The notes under the pieces were generated by a model. The model saw only the letters and a program-made list of their open reading frames with translations. It did no database searches and was not told where the DNA came from. Source: JAFECT01 sp964432415 (GTDB taxonomy: Bacteria > Pseudomonadota > Alphaproteobacteria > Caulobacterales > Caulobacteraceae). From it: a stretch of 64,000 nucleotides of DNA. How positions within the stretch are numbered: the first letter of the stretch is position 1; every line of letters begins with the position of its first letter. Position numbers and translations under genes: made by a program. The stretch lies in the NCBI GenBank assembly GCA_964432415.1, contig CAYSNW010000004.1, positions 77,920 to 141,919 of the forward strand, written 5' to 3'. Below are positions 53,646-61,579 of this stretch, piece after piece.

Positions 53646-54494
53646 ATGAGGCCGCTGGGTCTCATCGCCGGCGGCGGCGCCCTGCCGCTGGAGGTCGCCG
53701 CCTTTTGCCAGAAGGCCGGCCGCAAGCTTTTTGTCATCCGTCTCAAGGGCTTCGCTGGCGATGCTCTGAAGATATACCCCGGCGTGGACCTCGGGATCGC
53801 CGAGTTCGGCCACTGCATCGACGCCCTGAAGAAGGCCGGCGTCGAGAGCCTGTGTTTCGCGGGAATCGTCACCCGCCCGGATTTCGGCGCGCTGAAGCCC
53901 GATCTGCGCGGCCTGGCCATCATCCCCGGCGCCATCGCCGCGGCGCGCAAGGGCGACGACGGCCTGCTGCGCTACATGCTGGGCCAGTTCGAGAAGGAAG
54001 GCTTCCACATCGAAGGCGCCACCGACGTGATGAGCGGACTGAAGCTCGGCGCCGGGGCCCTGGGAGCGCTGAAGCCGACCAAAGCGCAGATGGCCGACGC
54101 GGCCAAGGCCATGGACGTCGCCCTGGCGATCGGCCAGCTGGATGTGGGGCAGGGCGCGGTTGTCTGCGACGGCCTGGTGCTGGCGGTGGAGGCCCAGGAG
54201 GGCACCGACGCCATGCTGCGCCGGGTGGCGGAGCTGCCGGCCGAACTGCGCGGCGCGCCAGGCGCGCTTCGCGGCGTGCTGGCCAAGGCGCCCAAGCCGA
54301 TCCAGGAGCGCAAGGTGGATCTTCCCACGATCGGCGTGGCCACCGTCGAGCGCGCCGCAGCAGCGGGCCTGGCGGGGATCGCGGGCGAGGCGGGCGGCAT
54401 GATCGTGCTCGACCGGGAGGCGGTGATCGAAGCGGCGGACCGGCTCGGAGTGTTCGTCTGGGGCGTGTCCCTGCGCGGCCCGGATCCGGGATGA
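53646..54494 (+). CDS. lpxI: UDP-2,3-diacylglucosamine pyrophosphatase LpxI
   Basis: 282 residues. 'LGLIAGGGALPLEVAAFCQK' at the N-terminus and 'GIVTRPDFGALKPDLRGLAI' are the DUF1009/LpxI blocks, with 'GLVLAVEAQEGTDAMLRRVA' later. It replaces LpxH in alphaproteobacteria and makes lipid X. 1 bp after lpxA and ATGA overlap with lpxB. Confidence 0.93.
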   Translation: MRPLGLIAGGGALPLEVAAFCQKAGRKLFVIRLKGFAGDALKIYPGVDLGIAEFGHCIDALKKAGVESLCFAGIVTRPDFGALKPDLRGLAIIPGAIAAARKGDDGLLRYMLGQFEKEGFHIEGATDVMSGLKLGAGALGALKPTKAQMADAAKAMDVALAIGQLDVGQGAVVCDGLVLAVEAQEGTDAMLRRVAELPAELRGAPGALRGVLAKAPKPIQERKVDLPTIGVATVERAAAAGLAGIAGEAGGMIVLDREAVIEAADRLGVFVWGVSLRGPDPG

Positions 54495-55672
54495 CCGGCA
54501 AGACAAAACCCTTGAAAATCATGCTGGTGGCGGCGGAAGCTTCCGGCGACAACCTGGGTGCTGGCCTGGCGCGCGCCCTGAAGCGCCGGCTCGGCGCCCG
54601 GGTCAACTTCGTGGGCGTCGGCGGCGCCAAGCTGGCCGAGGTCGGGGTGAAGAGCCCCTTCGACATCGCCGAGCTGTCCATTCTGGGCTGGGTCGAGGGA
54701 CTGAAGGCCTACCGCCGCGTGCTGGCTCGGGTCGCCGACACCGCAGCGCTCGCGGCGCAAGAACAGCCCGACGCCGCGGTGCTGATCGACAGCTGGGGCT
54801 TCACCCTGCGGGTAGCCCAGGCCTTGCGCAAACAGACCCCGGACCTGCCCCTGATCAAGTACGTCGCGCCCCAGGTCTGGGCCACGCGGCCGGGCCGGGC
54901 CAAGACGCTTGCCGCAGCGGTCGATCACCTGCTGGCCATCCACGTCTTCGACGCGCCCTGGTTCGAGCGCGAGGGCCTGAAAACCACCTTCGTCGGCAAT
55001 CCGGCCTTCGCCACCGACTTCTCAGGGGCAGACGGCGCCCGGTTTCGCGCCAGCATCGGCGCCGATGCGGAGGAGGACGTGCTGCTGGTTCTGCCGGGCA
55101 GCCGCCCGGGCGAGGTCAAGCGGATGACGCCCGTGTTCGAGGAGGCGGTCCATCGCCTCAAGGCCAACCGGCCCGAACTCAAGGTCGCCGTGGTGGTCGC
55201 CGACACTGTGCACGACGCTGTTGTCGGCCGGGTGGCGGCCTGGCCGTTCCGGGCCCATCTCGTCCAGGGCGAGGCCGCGAAACTCGACGCGATGAAGGGT
55301 GCGACCCTGGCGCTGGCTTGCTCGGGGACGGTGTCGACCGAACTGGCCATGGCCGGCTGCCCCATGGTGATCGCCTACAGGATCGACGGCCTGACCTATT
55401 TCCTGGCCAAGCGGATCGTGACCACCAAGCTCTTCACCCTGTTCAACATCGCCGCTGGCGAGGCGGTCGCGCCCGAGCTGATCCAGGGCGACTGCACGCC
55501 GGACAAGCTGGCCGCCGCGGTGGCCGAACGGCTGGACGATCCGGCGCTGCGGGCGCGCCAGGTGAAGCGTCAGTTCGAAGCCCTGGACAAGATGGGCCGC
55601 TCGATCAGCGACCCGGACGAAACCGCCGCCAGGGCCGTGATCGAGGTTCTGAAGGAACGCGGGCGGCTTTAG
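54491..55672 (+). CDS. lpxB: lipid-A-disaccharide synthase
   Basis: 393 residues. 'IMLVAAEASGDNLGAGLARA', 'YVAPQVWATRPGRAKTLAAA', 'LLVLPGSRPGEVKRMTPVFE' and 'ALACSGTVSTELAMAGCPMV' are the GT19 blocks. It joins lipid X with its UDP-activated partner. Last gene of the envelope cluster. Its stop overlaps the stop of the convergent gltA by 4 bp. Confidence 0.96.
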   Translation: MTGKTKPLKIMLVAAEASGDNLGAGLARALKRRLGARVNFVGVGGAKLAEVGVKSPFDIAELSILGWVEGLKAYRRVLARVADTAALAAQEQPDAAVLIDSWGFTLRVAQALRKQTPDLPLIKYVAPQVWATRPGRAKTLAAAVDHLLAIHVFDAPWFEREGLKTTFVGNPAFATDFSGADGARFRASIGADAEEDVLLVLPGSRPGEVKRMTPVFEEAVHRLKANRPELKVAVVVADTVHDAVVGRVAAWPFRAHLVQGEAAKLDAMKGATLALACSGTVSTELAMAGCPMVIAYRIDGLTYFLAKRIVTTKLFTLFNIAAGEAVAPELIQGDCTPDKLAAAVAERLDDPALRARQVKRQFEALDKMGRSISDPDETAARAVIEVLKERGRL

Positions 55673-56973
55673 GCCCGCTGTTCCAGCGGCACGTAATCGC
55701 GCTGGGTCGGGCCGGTGTAGAGCTGGCGGGGACGGCCGATCTTCTGGGACGGATCGACCATCATTTCCTTCCACTGGGCGATCCAGCCGACGGTGCGGGC
55801 GAGCGCAAACAACACCGTGAACATGGTGGTCGGGAAGCCCATCGCCTGCAGGATGATGCCCGAATAGAAGTCGACGTTCGGGTAGAGCTTGCGCTCGATG
55901 AAGTAGGGGTCGTTCAGCGCGATGCGCTCCAACTCGCGCGCCACCTGCAGCAGCGGATCGTTGGGATCGCCGATCTCGCCCAGCACCTCGTCGCAGGTCT
56001 TCTTCATCACCGTCGCGCGCGGGTCGTAGTTCTTGTAGACCCGGTGGCCGAAGCCCATCAGCCGGTACTTCCGGTCCTTAACACCCTGAACGTACTCAGG
56101 AATGCGTTCGGGCGTGCCGATCTCCTTGAGCATGTTGAGCGCCTCTTCGTTGGCGCCCCCGTGGGCCGGACCCCAGAGACAGGCGATACCGGCGGCGATA
56201 CAGGCGAACGGATTGGCGCCGGAAGAGCCGGCCAGGCGCACCGTCGAGGTCGAGGCGTTTTGCTCGTGGTCGGCGTGCAGGATGAAGATGCGGTCCATGG
56301 CCCGATTGAGGATCGGGTTGGAGACGTAGTCCTCCGCCGGCACGGCGAAGCTCATGCGCAGGAAGTTCTCGGCGTAGGACAGCTCGTTGCGCGGATGCAC
56401 GAACGGCTGGCCCACATGATATTTGAAGGCGCGCGCCGCGATGGTCGGCATCTTGGCGATCAGCCGATGGGCCGAGATCTCGCGCTGCTGCGGGTCATGG
56501 ATGTCGGTCGAGTCGTGATAGAAGGCCGACAGGGCGCCCACGGCGCCGACCATGATCGCCATCGGGTGGGCGTCGCGCCGGAAGCCCTGGAAGAAACGGT
56601 CGAACTGGTCGTGCAGCATCGTGTGGTAGGTGATGTTGCGCTGGAACTGGGCGAACTGGTCGGCGTTGGGCAGCTCGCCGTTCAGCAGCAGGTGACAGAC
56701 CTCCAGGAAGGTCGATTTTTCGGCCAGCTGGTCGATCGGGTAGCCGCGATGCAGCAGGATGCCCTTGTCGCCGTCGATGAAGGTGAGCGCGCTCTCACAC
56801 GCCGCCGTCGAGGTGAAACCCGGATCGTAGGTGAAGACGTCCGCGTCGCCGTACAGCTTTCGGATGTCGACCACGTCGGGGCCCAGCGTGCCCTTCAGGA
56901 TCGGCAGGGCCAGCGACTTGCCGCCGATCTCGATCGTGGCTGAGCCACCGGGGGTGGGTTTCATGTCATCCAT
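55669..56973 (-). CDS. gltA: citrate synthase
   Basis: 434 residues from ATG 56973 with AAGGA 8 bp upstream (ATG 56982 and 56964 also in frame). Blocks: 'FTYDPGFTSTAACESALTFI', 'GILLHRGYPIDQLAEKS', 'LWGPAHGGANEEAL' and 'RLMGFGHRVYKNYDPRATVM' carrying catalytic His residues and 'PNVDFYSGIILQAMG' with the catalytic Asp. Hexameric, type II family. First step of the TCA cycle. 76-bp gap to gltX, which is on the same strand upstream. Confidence 0.97.
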   Translation of the reverse strand: MDDMKPTPGGSATIEIGGKSLALPILKGTLGPDVVDIRKLYGDADVFTYDPGFTSTAACESALTFIDGDKGILLHRGYPIDQLAEKSTFLEVCHLLLNGELPNADQFAQFQRNITYHTMLHDQFDRFFQGFRRDAHPMAIMVGAVGALSAFYHDSTDIHDPQQREISAHRLIAKMPTIAARAFKYHVGQPFVHPRNELSYAENFLRMSFAVPAEDYVSNPILNRAMDRIFILHADHEQNASTSTVRLAGSSGANPFACIAAGIACLWGPAHGGANEEALNMLKEIGTPERIPEYVQGVKDRKYRLMGFGHRVYKNYDPRATVMKKTCDEVLGEIGDPNDPLLQVARELERIALNDPYFIERKLYPNVDFYSGIILQAMGFPTTMFTVLFALARTVGWIAQWKEMMVDPSQKIGRPRQLYTGPTQRDYVPLEQRA

Positions 56974-57049
56974 GGTCGTCATCCTTGAAACTACGGCCGG
57001 GCCAAGGGGGAGGAGGCCATGCCGCAGTGCGGTAATACTCCCGCTCGGC

Positions 57050-58459
57050 TCAGCTTGAAAGCGCATCCTCCATCCGGGCCAGGCTCTCCTCACGCCCCAG
57101 CGCCGCGAGGGTTTTTGCCAGGTCCGGCGCCGGCGAAGCGCCCGCCAGCATGCCCCGCAGACCCGGGCCGATCTTGCCCAGGCCCACGCCTTCTCCTTCC
57201 GCAAAGGCCTTGATGTCGGCCTCCAGCGCGGTGACGTCCCAGGCCTCGAAGGCAGCCAGCCGGTCGCGCAGGCGCTCCAGGCGCGAGCGGGTGTGGACCT
57301 CCTTCAGCAGGCCCTCGGTCTTGGGGTCAAGGGCCAAGGGGCGGCGGGCGAGCACGAAGGCGAGTTGGTCGGCCAGCTCGAGCGTGGTCTTGGCCCGGTC
57401 CTTCACGAAGGGGATGGCCGTGGCGATCAGGGCGGCGTCGCCCTCGGCCAGGGACTCGCCGCGCGCCTCGCGCACGCCCTGCACCAACGCCGCCAGCCGC
57501 TGATCATCCGCCGCGCGCAGCCAATGGGTGTTGATGTGGTTGAGCTTGTCCCAGTCGAGCCGGGCGGCCGAGCGGCCCACGTCGGCGACGTCGAACCATT
57601 CGATCGCCTGGGCGTCGGTGAAGATTTCGTCGTCGCCGTGGCCCCAGCCCAGCCGCGCCAGGTAGTTGCGCACGGCCTCGGGCAGGTAGCCCATGTCGGC
57701 GAACTCACCGACCGCCTGGGCCCCGTGGCGCTTGGACAGCTTCGCGCCGTCGGGGCCGTGGATCAGCGGCACATGGGCGAAGCGCGGCCGGGTCCAGCCC
57801 AGCGCATCGTAGATCAGCGACTGGCGCGCGGCGTTGTTCAGATGGTCGTCGCCGCGGATGACGTGGGTCACGCCCATGTCGTGGTCGTCGACCACCACGG
57901 CCAAGTTGTAGGTCGGCGAGCCGTCCGAGCGCAGCAGCACCAGGTCGTCCAGGTCCTTGCTGGCCCAGGTGACCTCGCCCTGGATCATATCGTCGACCGT
58001 GACCTCGCCGTCGGTCGGCCCCTTGAAGCGAATCACGTGGGGGCGGGACAGGGTCGGATCGCTGCGCACCCGGTCGCGCCAGGGCGAGCGGAAGGCGTGG
58101 CCGGCGGCCTGGGCCTTGGCGCGGGCCTCCTCGGTCTCCTCCGGCGTCAGCCAGTCGCGGTAGGCCGCGCCCTTTTCCAGCAACTGCCCCACCACCTCGC
58201 GATGGCGGTCGGCGCGCGAAAACTGGAACACCGGGGCCGTGTCGGGCTTCAGGCCCAGCCAGTCCAGCCCGTCCAGAATCGCCTGCACGGCGGCCTCGGT
58301 GGAGCGCTCGCGATCGGTGTCCTCGATCCGCAACAGGAACTTGCCGCCGCGGCCTTTTGCATAAAGCCAGTTGAAAAGCGCAGTGCGGGCGCCGCCAATG
58401 TGCAGGTAGCCGGTGGGGGAGGGCGCAAAGCGGGTGACGACGGGGGAAGACGCGGTCAT
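57050..58459 (-). CDS. gltX: glutamyl-tRNA synthetase
   Basis: 469 residues. Class I motifs: 'RFAPSPTGYLHIGGARTALF' and 'KLSKRHGAQAVGEFADMGYL'; zinc-binding Cys residues found in some enzymes are absent in the 'YRDWLTPEETEEARAKAQ' region. It charges tRNA-Glu. Start ATG 58459 is the natural position for 'MTASSPVVTRFAPSPTGYLH'. Divergent from comEC with only 82 bp between the chosen starts. Confidence 0.96.
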   Translation of the reverse strand: MTASSPVVTRFAPSPTGYLHIGGARTALFNWLYAKGRGGKFLLRIEDTDRERSTEAAVQAILDGLDWLGLKPDTAPVFQFSRADRHREVVGQLLEKGAAYRDWLTPEETEEARAKAQAAGHAFRSPWRDRVRSDPTLSRPHVIRFKGPTDGEVTVDDMIQGEVTWASKDLDDLVLLRSDGSPTYNLAVVVDDHDMGVTHVIRGDDHLNNAARQSLIYDALGWTRPRFAHVPLIHGPDGAKLSKRHGAQAVGEFADMGYLPEAVRNYLARLGWGHGDDEIFTDAQAIEWFDVADVGRSAARLDWDKLNHINTHWLRAADDQRLAALVQGVREARGESLAEGDAALIATAIPFVKDRAKTTLELADQLAFVLARRPLALDPKTEGLLKEVHTRSRLERLRDRLAAFEAWDVTALEADIKAFAEGEGVGLGKIGPGLRGMLAGASPAPDLAKTLAALGREESLARMEDALSS

Positions 58460-58541
58460 TGGGTCTCGATCGAAGGGCCGCCGCAAGGCGCGCGCCGGCG
58501 CGGCTCTTATAACGCCTGACGCGGAGGCGGCTAGGGCGGAG

Positions 58542-60674
58542 GTGGACGATCCGGCGCCCGTCGCCGGCGAGCCAACGCGTCTGGTTCGCGCCTGGGAGGC
58601 CGTGAAGAGCGAGGCCATCGCCCAGCTCGCCCGCTGGTCCCTGTGGACTCCGGTCGCCTTCGGCGGCGGCTGTGCGCTGTATTTCTGGCTCAAGCACGAG
58701 CCCTCAGCCCTGCTGGTCTACGGCCTGGCCGCCGCAGCCGTGGTCGCGGCCCTGCTGGCCCAGCGGTTCCTGCCGCGCCTGCCCTTCATCCTCCTCACCC
58801 TGGTCGCCTGTTTCGCCTTCGGAACCGCGGTCGCGACCATGCGTCAGGCCCGGGTGGCGGCCCCCATCGCCCCGAAGGACCTGGGCGCGGTCAGCATCGA
58901 GGGCTGGCTGCTGGACGTCTCGGGGCCGGGCAAACGCGGCGCCCGGGTGATCGTGGCGCCGGTCTGGATCGAGCGGCTGAGCCCGCAGGAAACCCCGATC
59001 CGAATCCGGGTGACCCTGGACGGACCCACCCCGCCGCCGGGTTCGCCCATCCGCTTCAAGGCGATCCTGAACGCGCCGCCCGCGCCGGCCGCCCCTGGCG
59101 CCTATGACTTCGGGCGCGACGCCTATTTCCAGAGCATCGGAGGCGTCGGCCTCGCGCTCGGCCCCGCGCACCCGGCCTATCTGCCCGATCCGCCCCGAAG
59201 CCTGCGTTGGGCCATGGCCGTCAACGCCTGGCGCTGGAACCTGGCCAATCGCATCGTGTCGCAGCTGGGCGACCGGCAGGGCGGCGTGTCGGTAGCCATG
59301 ACCACGGGCCACGAGGCCTGGCTGACGGACGAAGAGCTGGCGGACATGCGTGATTCAGGCCTCGCTCACCTGCTCTCCATCTCCGGCGTGCACATGGCCA
59401 TCGTCGGCGGCTTCTCCTTCTTCCTGGCGCGGCTGATCATCGCCGCCATCCCCTGGCTGGCGCTGCGCATCAACGGCAAGAAGGCCGCCGCGGTCGTAGG
59501 CCTGGTCTGTGTCGGGACCTATCTGGTGGTCTCCGGCGCCCCGGCCCCGGCCGTGCGCTCGGCCATCACCGCCTCGGTCGCCTTCCTGGCCATCCTGCTG
59601 GACCGGCGCGCGGTGACCTTCAACGCCCTGGCGGTCGCGGCCTTCCTGGTGCTGCTGATCCGCCCCGAGTCGGTGGTGCAGCCCGGCTTCCAGATGAGTT
59701 TCGCAGCAACCGCGGCCCTGGTGGCGCTGGCCGAGATCTGGCCGCACCGGATTCGGGAGATCTCCGCGCCCTGGCCGATCCTGGCGGTCCAGCGCTTCGG
59801 CTCCTGGGTGGTGGCGGGTCTCGCGGCCAGCTTCGTGGCGGGGGTGGCGACGGGCGCCTTCGCCATCCAGCACTTCAACCGCACCGCCTCCTACGGCCTG
59901 TTCGCCAACATGGTGGAGTCGCCGCTGTCGACCTTCATCACCATGCCGGCCCTCGCGCTGGGCGCGGCCCTCGCGCCGCTCGGTCTGGGCGGTCCGTTCC
60001 TGATCGTGGCCGGCTGGGGTGTGGAGGCCACCCTGGCCATCGCCAAGTTCACCGCCAAGCTGCCCTACGCCGTGCAGATCGTCTCGAGCGCCCCGCTGGC
60101 GGCCCTGCCGGTCTCGTTTGTCGGTCTGTTGTTCGTCTGCCTGTGGAAGGGGCGCTTGCGTTGGCTGGGCGTGCCGTTCGCGCTCGCGGTCCTGATCTGG
60201 CCGCGCCCCGCGCCGCCGGACATCTGGGTCGCCGACGATGGGGCCAATGTCGCCGTCCGGGTGGGAAAGGAAGCCGTGGTGTTGCGGCCTGACGCAAAGG
60301 CCTTCGCGGCCGGCCTGTGGAGCAAGCGTCGAGGCCTGAGCCTGCCTGCTGATCTTCAGGCGGCCGTCGACGCCCGCTGGGACTGCGACCGGTTCTCCTG
60401 CAGGCCCGACGCGGCGCTCAGGCCGCGTGTGGCCGGATGGTGGGGCAAGAAGGCGCCCGACGCCGACCGGCTGGCGGAGCTGTGCGCCGGCGCCGATCTG
60501 GTCGTGGTGCGCGCGGTCATCCATCAGTTGCCGGCGCAATGCGAAGGCCGCTTCCTGCTCGACGGAGAGGACTTCGCCCGTGGCGGCTCGCTGGAGCTAT
60601 GGCGCAGCGGCGGGCAATGGAAAGGGCAGTGGGGCGCCGACCTTCGCGGGGATCGTCCCTGGACCCGCTCATAA
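58542..60674 (+). CDS. comEC: ComEC/Rec2-family DNA uptake channel protein
   Basis: 710 residues from GTG 58542, a start that leaves about 30 residues before the first helix; the frame is open back to 58413, but that would run into the 5' end of the divergent gltX. DUF4131 N-terminal part with two helices, OB-like domain, then the competence core ('GLAHLLSISGVHMAIVGGFS', 'VSGAPAPAVRSAITASVAFL'), with about ten helices. No complete metallo-beta-lactamase domain follows; the C-terminus has only about 170 residues. It would carry single-stranded DNA across the inner membrane. Confidence 0.88.
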   Translation: MDDPAPVAGEPTRLVRAWEAVKSEAIAQLARWSLWTPVAFGGGCALYFWLKHEPSALLVYGLAAAAVVAALLAQRFLPRLPFILLTLVACFAFGTAVATMRQARVAAPIAPKDLGAVSIEGWLLDVSGPGKRGARVIVAPVWIERLSPQETPIRIRVTLDGPTPPPGSPIRFKAILNAPPAPAAPGAYDFGRDAYFQSIGGVGLALGPAHPAYLPDPPRSLRWAMAVNAWRWNLANRIVSQLGDRQGGVSVAMTTGHEAWLTDEELADMRDSGLAHLLSISGVHMAIVGGFSFFLARLIIAAIPWLALRINGKKAAAVVGLVCVGTYLVVSGAPAPAVRSAITASVAFLAILLDRRAVTFNALAVAAFLVLLIRPESVVQPGFQMSFAATAALVALAEIWPHRIREISAPWPILAVQRFGSWVVAGLAASFVAGVATGAFAIQHFNRTASYGLFANMVESPLSTFITMPALALGAALAPLGLGGPFLIVAGWGVEATLAIAKFTAKLPYAVQIVSSAPLAALPVSFVGLLFVCLWKGRLRWLGVPFALAVLIWPRPAPPDIWVADDGANVAVRVGKEAVVLRPDAKAFAAGLWSKRRGLSLPADLQAAVDARWDCDRFSCRPDAALRPRVAGWWGKKAPDADRLAELCAGADLVVVRAVIHQLPAQCEGRFLLDGEDFARGGSLELWRSGGQWKGQWGADLRGDRPWTRS

Positions 60675-60733
60675 ACGAGGGCGGCCCCGCGCCGGCGGGA
60701 CCGCCCCATGGTTCTTGTCGGCCGTAGAACGCT

Positions 60734-61054
60734 CTACCAGCGGCGATCGTCGCCGCGGTGGTCACGGTGGTCATAACGGTAGGCGTCGTGGCGGTGTGTC
60801 GCGCACCAGCTCCCGCGCATGTAGAAAACGCCCATGCGGCAGACCTGCGGACGGTAGCCGCGGTGGTCGCTGTAACCGCGATAGACGCGGCGCTGATGGT
60901 AGCGGTACTCACCGCGCTGATCGTAGCGATGCTCGCGCGATTGTTCCTGACGATAGCCGTTGTCCTGTGAGCGCCAGTCCTGGGCGAAGGCGGCGGCGGG
61001 GGCGGCGACGGCGAGCGTGGCGGCCAGAGCCAGGACGGTCTTTTGGAAACGCAT
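60734..61054 (-). CDS. small exported Arg/His/Tyr-rich protein
   Basis: 106 residues from ATG 61054 with AAGGAG upstream. Signal peptide 'KTVLALAATLAVAAPAAAFA', then a strongly basic, aromatic segment with many Arg, His, Asp and Tyr ('REHRYDQRGEYRYHQRRVYR'). Two cysteines ('QVCRMG', 'SWCATH') may pair. Function unknown; composition suggests metal or polyanion binding. Confidence 0.7.
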   Translation of the reverse strand: MRFQKTVLALAATLAVAAPAAAFAQDWRSQDNGYRQEQSREHRYDQRGEYRYHQRRVYRGYSDHRGYRPQVCRMGVFYMRGSWCATHRHDAYRYDHRDHRGDDRRW

Positions 61055-61288
61055 CTCATACTCCTTGAACTCGGATTTTCCGGCCAGCGAAGCCGGCCTC
61101 GGGGGAAACCCGTGCGGTGACAATGCGCGAACCGGCATGACTGGCGCCGGATGACCAGGTTTATTCTCGGTTCATCGGAGCCCGGCGGGGGCCTCGGCCC
61201 CTAGCCACCCCGCCCGCGCGGGCCTATATCGGCCGTCCCCGGGCCGGCTCTTCGCCGCTGCCCGGTTGTCGTCATTTGTGGACCGCCC

Positions 61289-61576
61289 ATGGACCAGGCC
61301 CGCCTGAACAAGCTGAAATTCCGCGCCTGGCATCGGGGATTCCGGGAGGCCGACCTGGTGATCGGGCCGTTCGCGGACGCGCATCTGGCCAGCTTCGACC
61401 GCCGTCAGCTCGACGAATTCGAACGCCTGCTCGAGGTTCCGGACCAGGACCTCTGGGGCTGGATCATCGAGCGTGAGCCGGTTCCGGAAGCCTTCCTCAG
61501 CGACGTGATGGAACAGCTTCGCGCCTACCGCTTTTCCGCCCACGCGGCGTCCGATCCGAGCCGCCGGGGCGCCTGA
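61289..61576 (+). CDS. sdhE: succinate dehydrogenase assembly factor SdhE
   Basis: 95 residues. The family motif R-G-x-x-E is present in 'FRAWHRGFREADLVIGPFAD', with 'LDEFERLLEVPDQDLWGWII' as the second block. SdhE helps insert FAD into SdhA. Its gene lies 3 bp before mfd, a common alphaproteobacterial arrangement. The gap of 234 bp upstream holds a TATATC (61213-61218) that may be a -10 element and otherwise nothing I can assign. Confidence 0.9.
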   Translation: MDQARLNKLKFRAWHRGFREADLVIGPFADAHLASFDRRQLDEFERLLEVPDQDLWGWIIEREPVPEAFLSDVMEQLRAYRFSAHAASDPSRRGA

Positions 61577-61579
61577 CCT

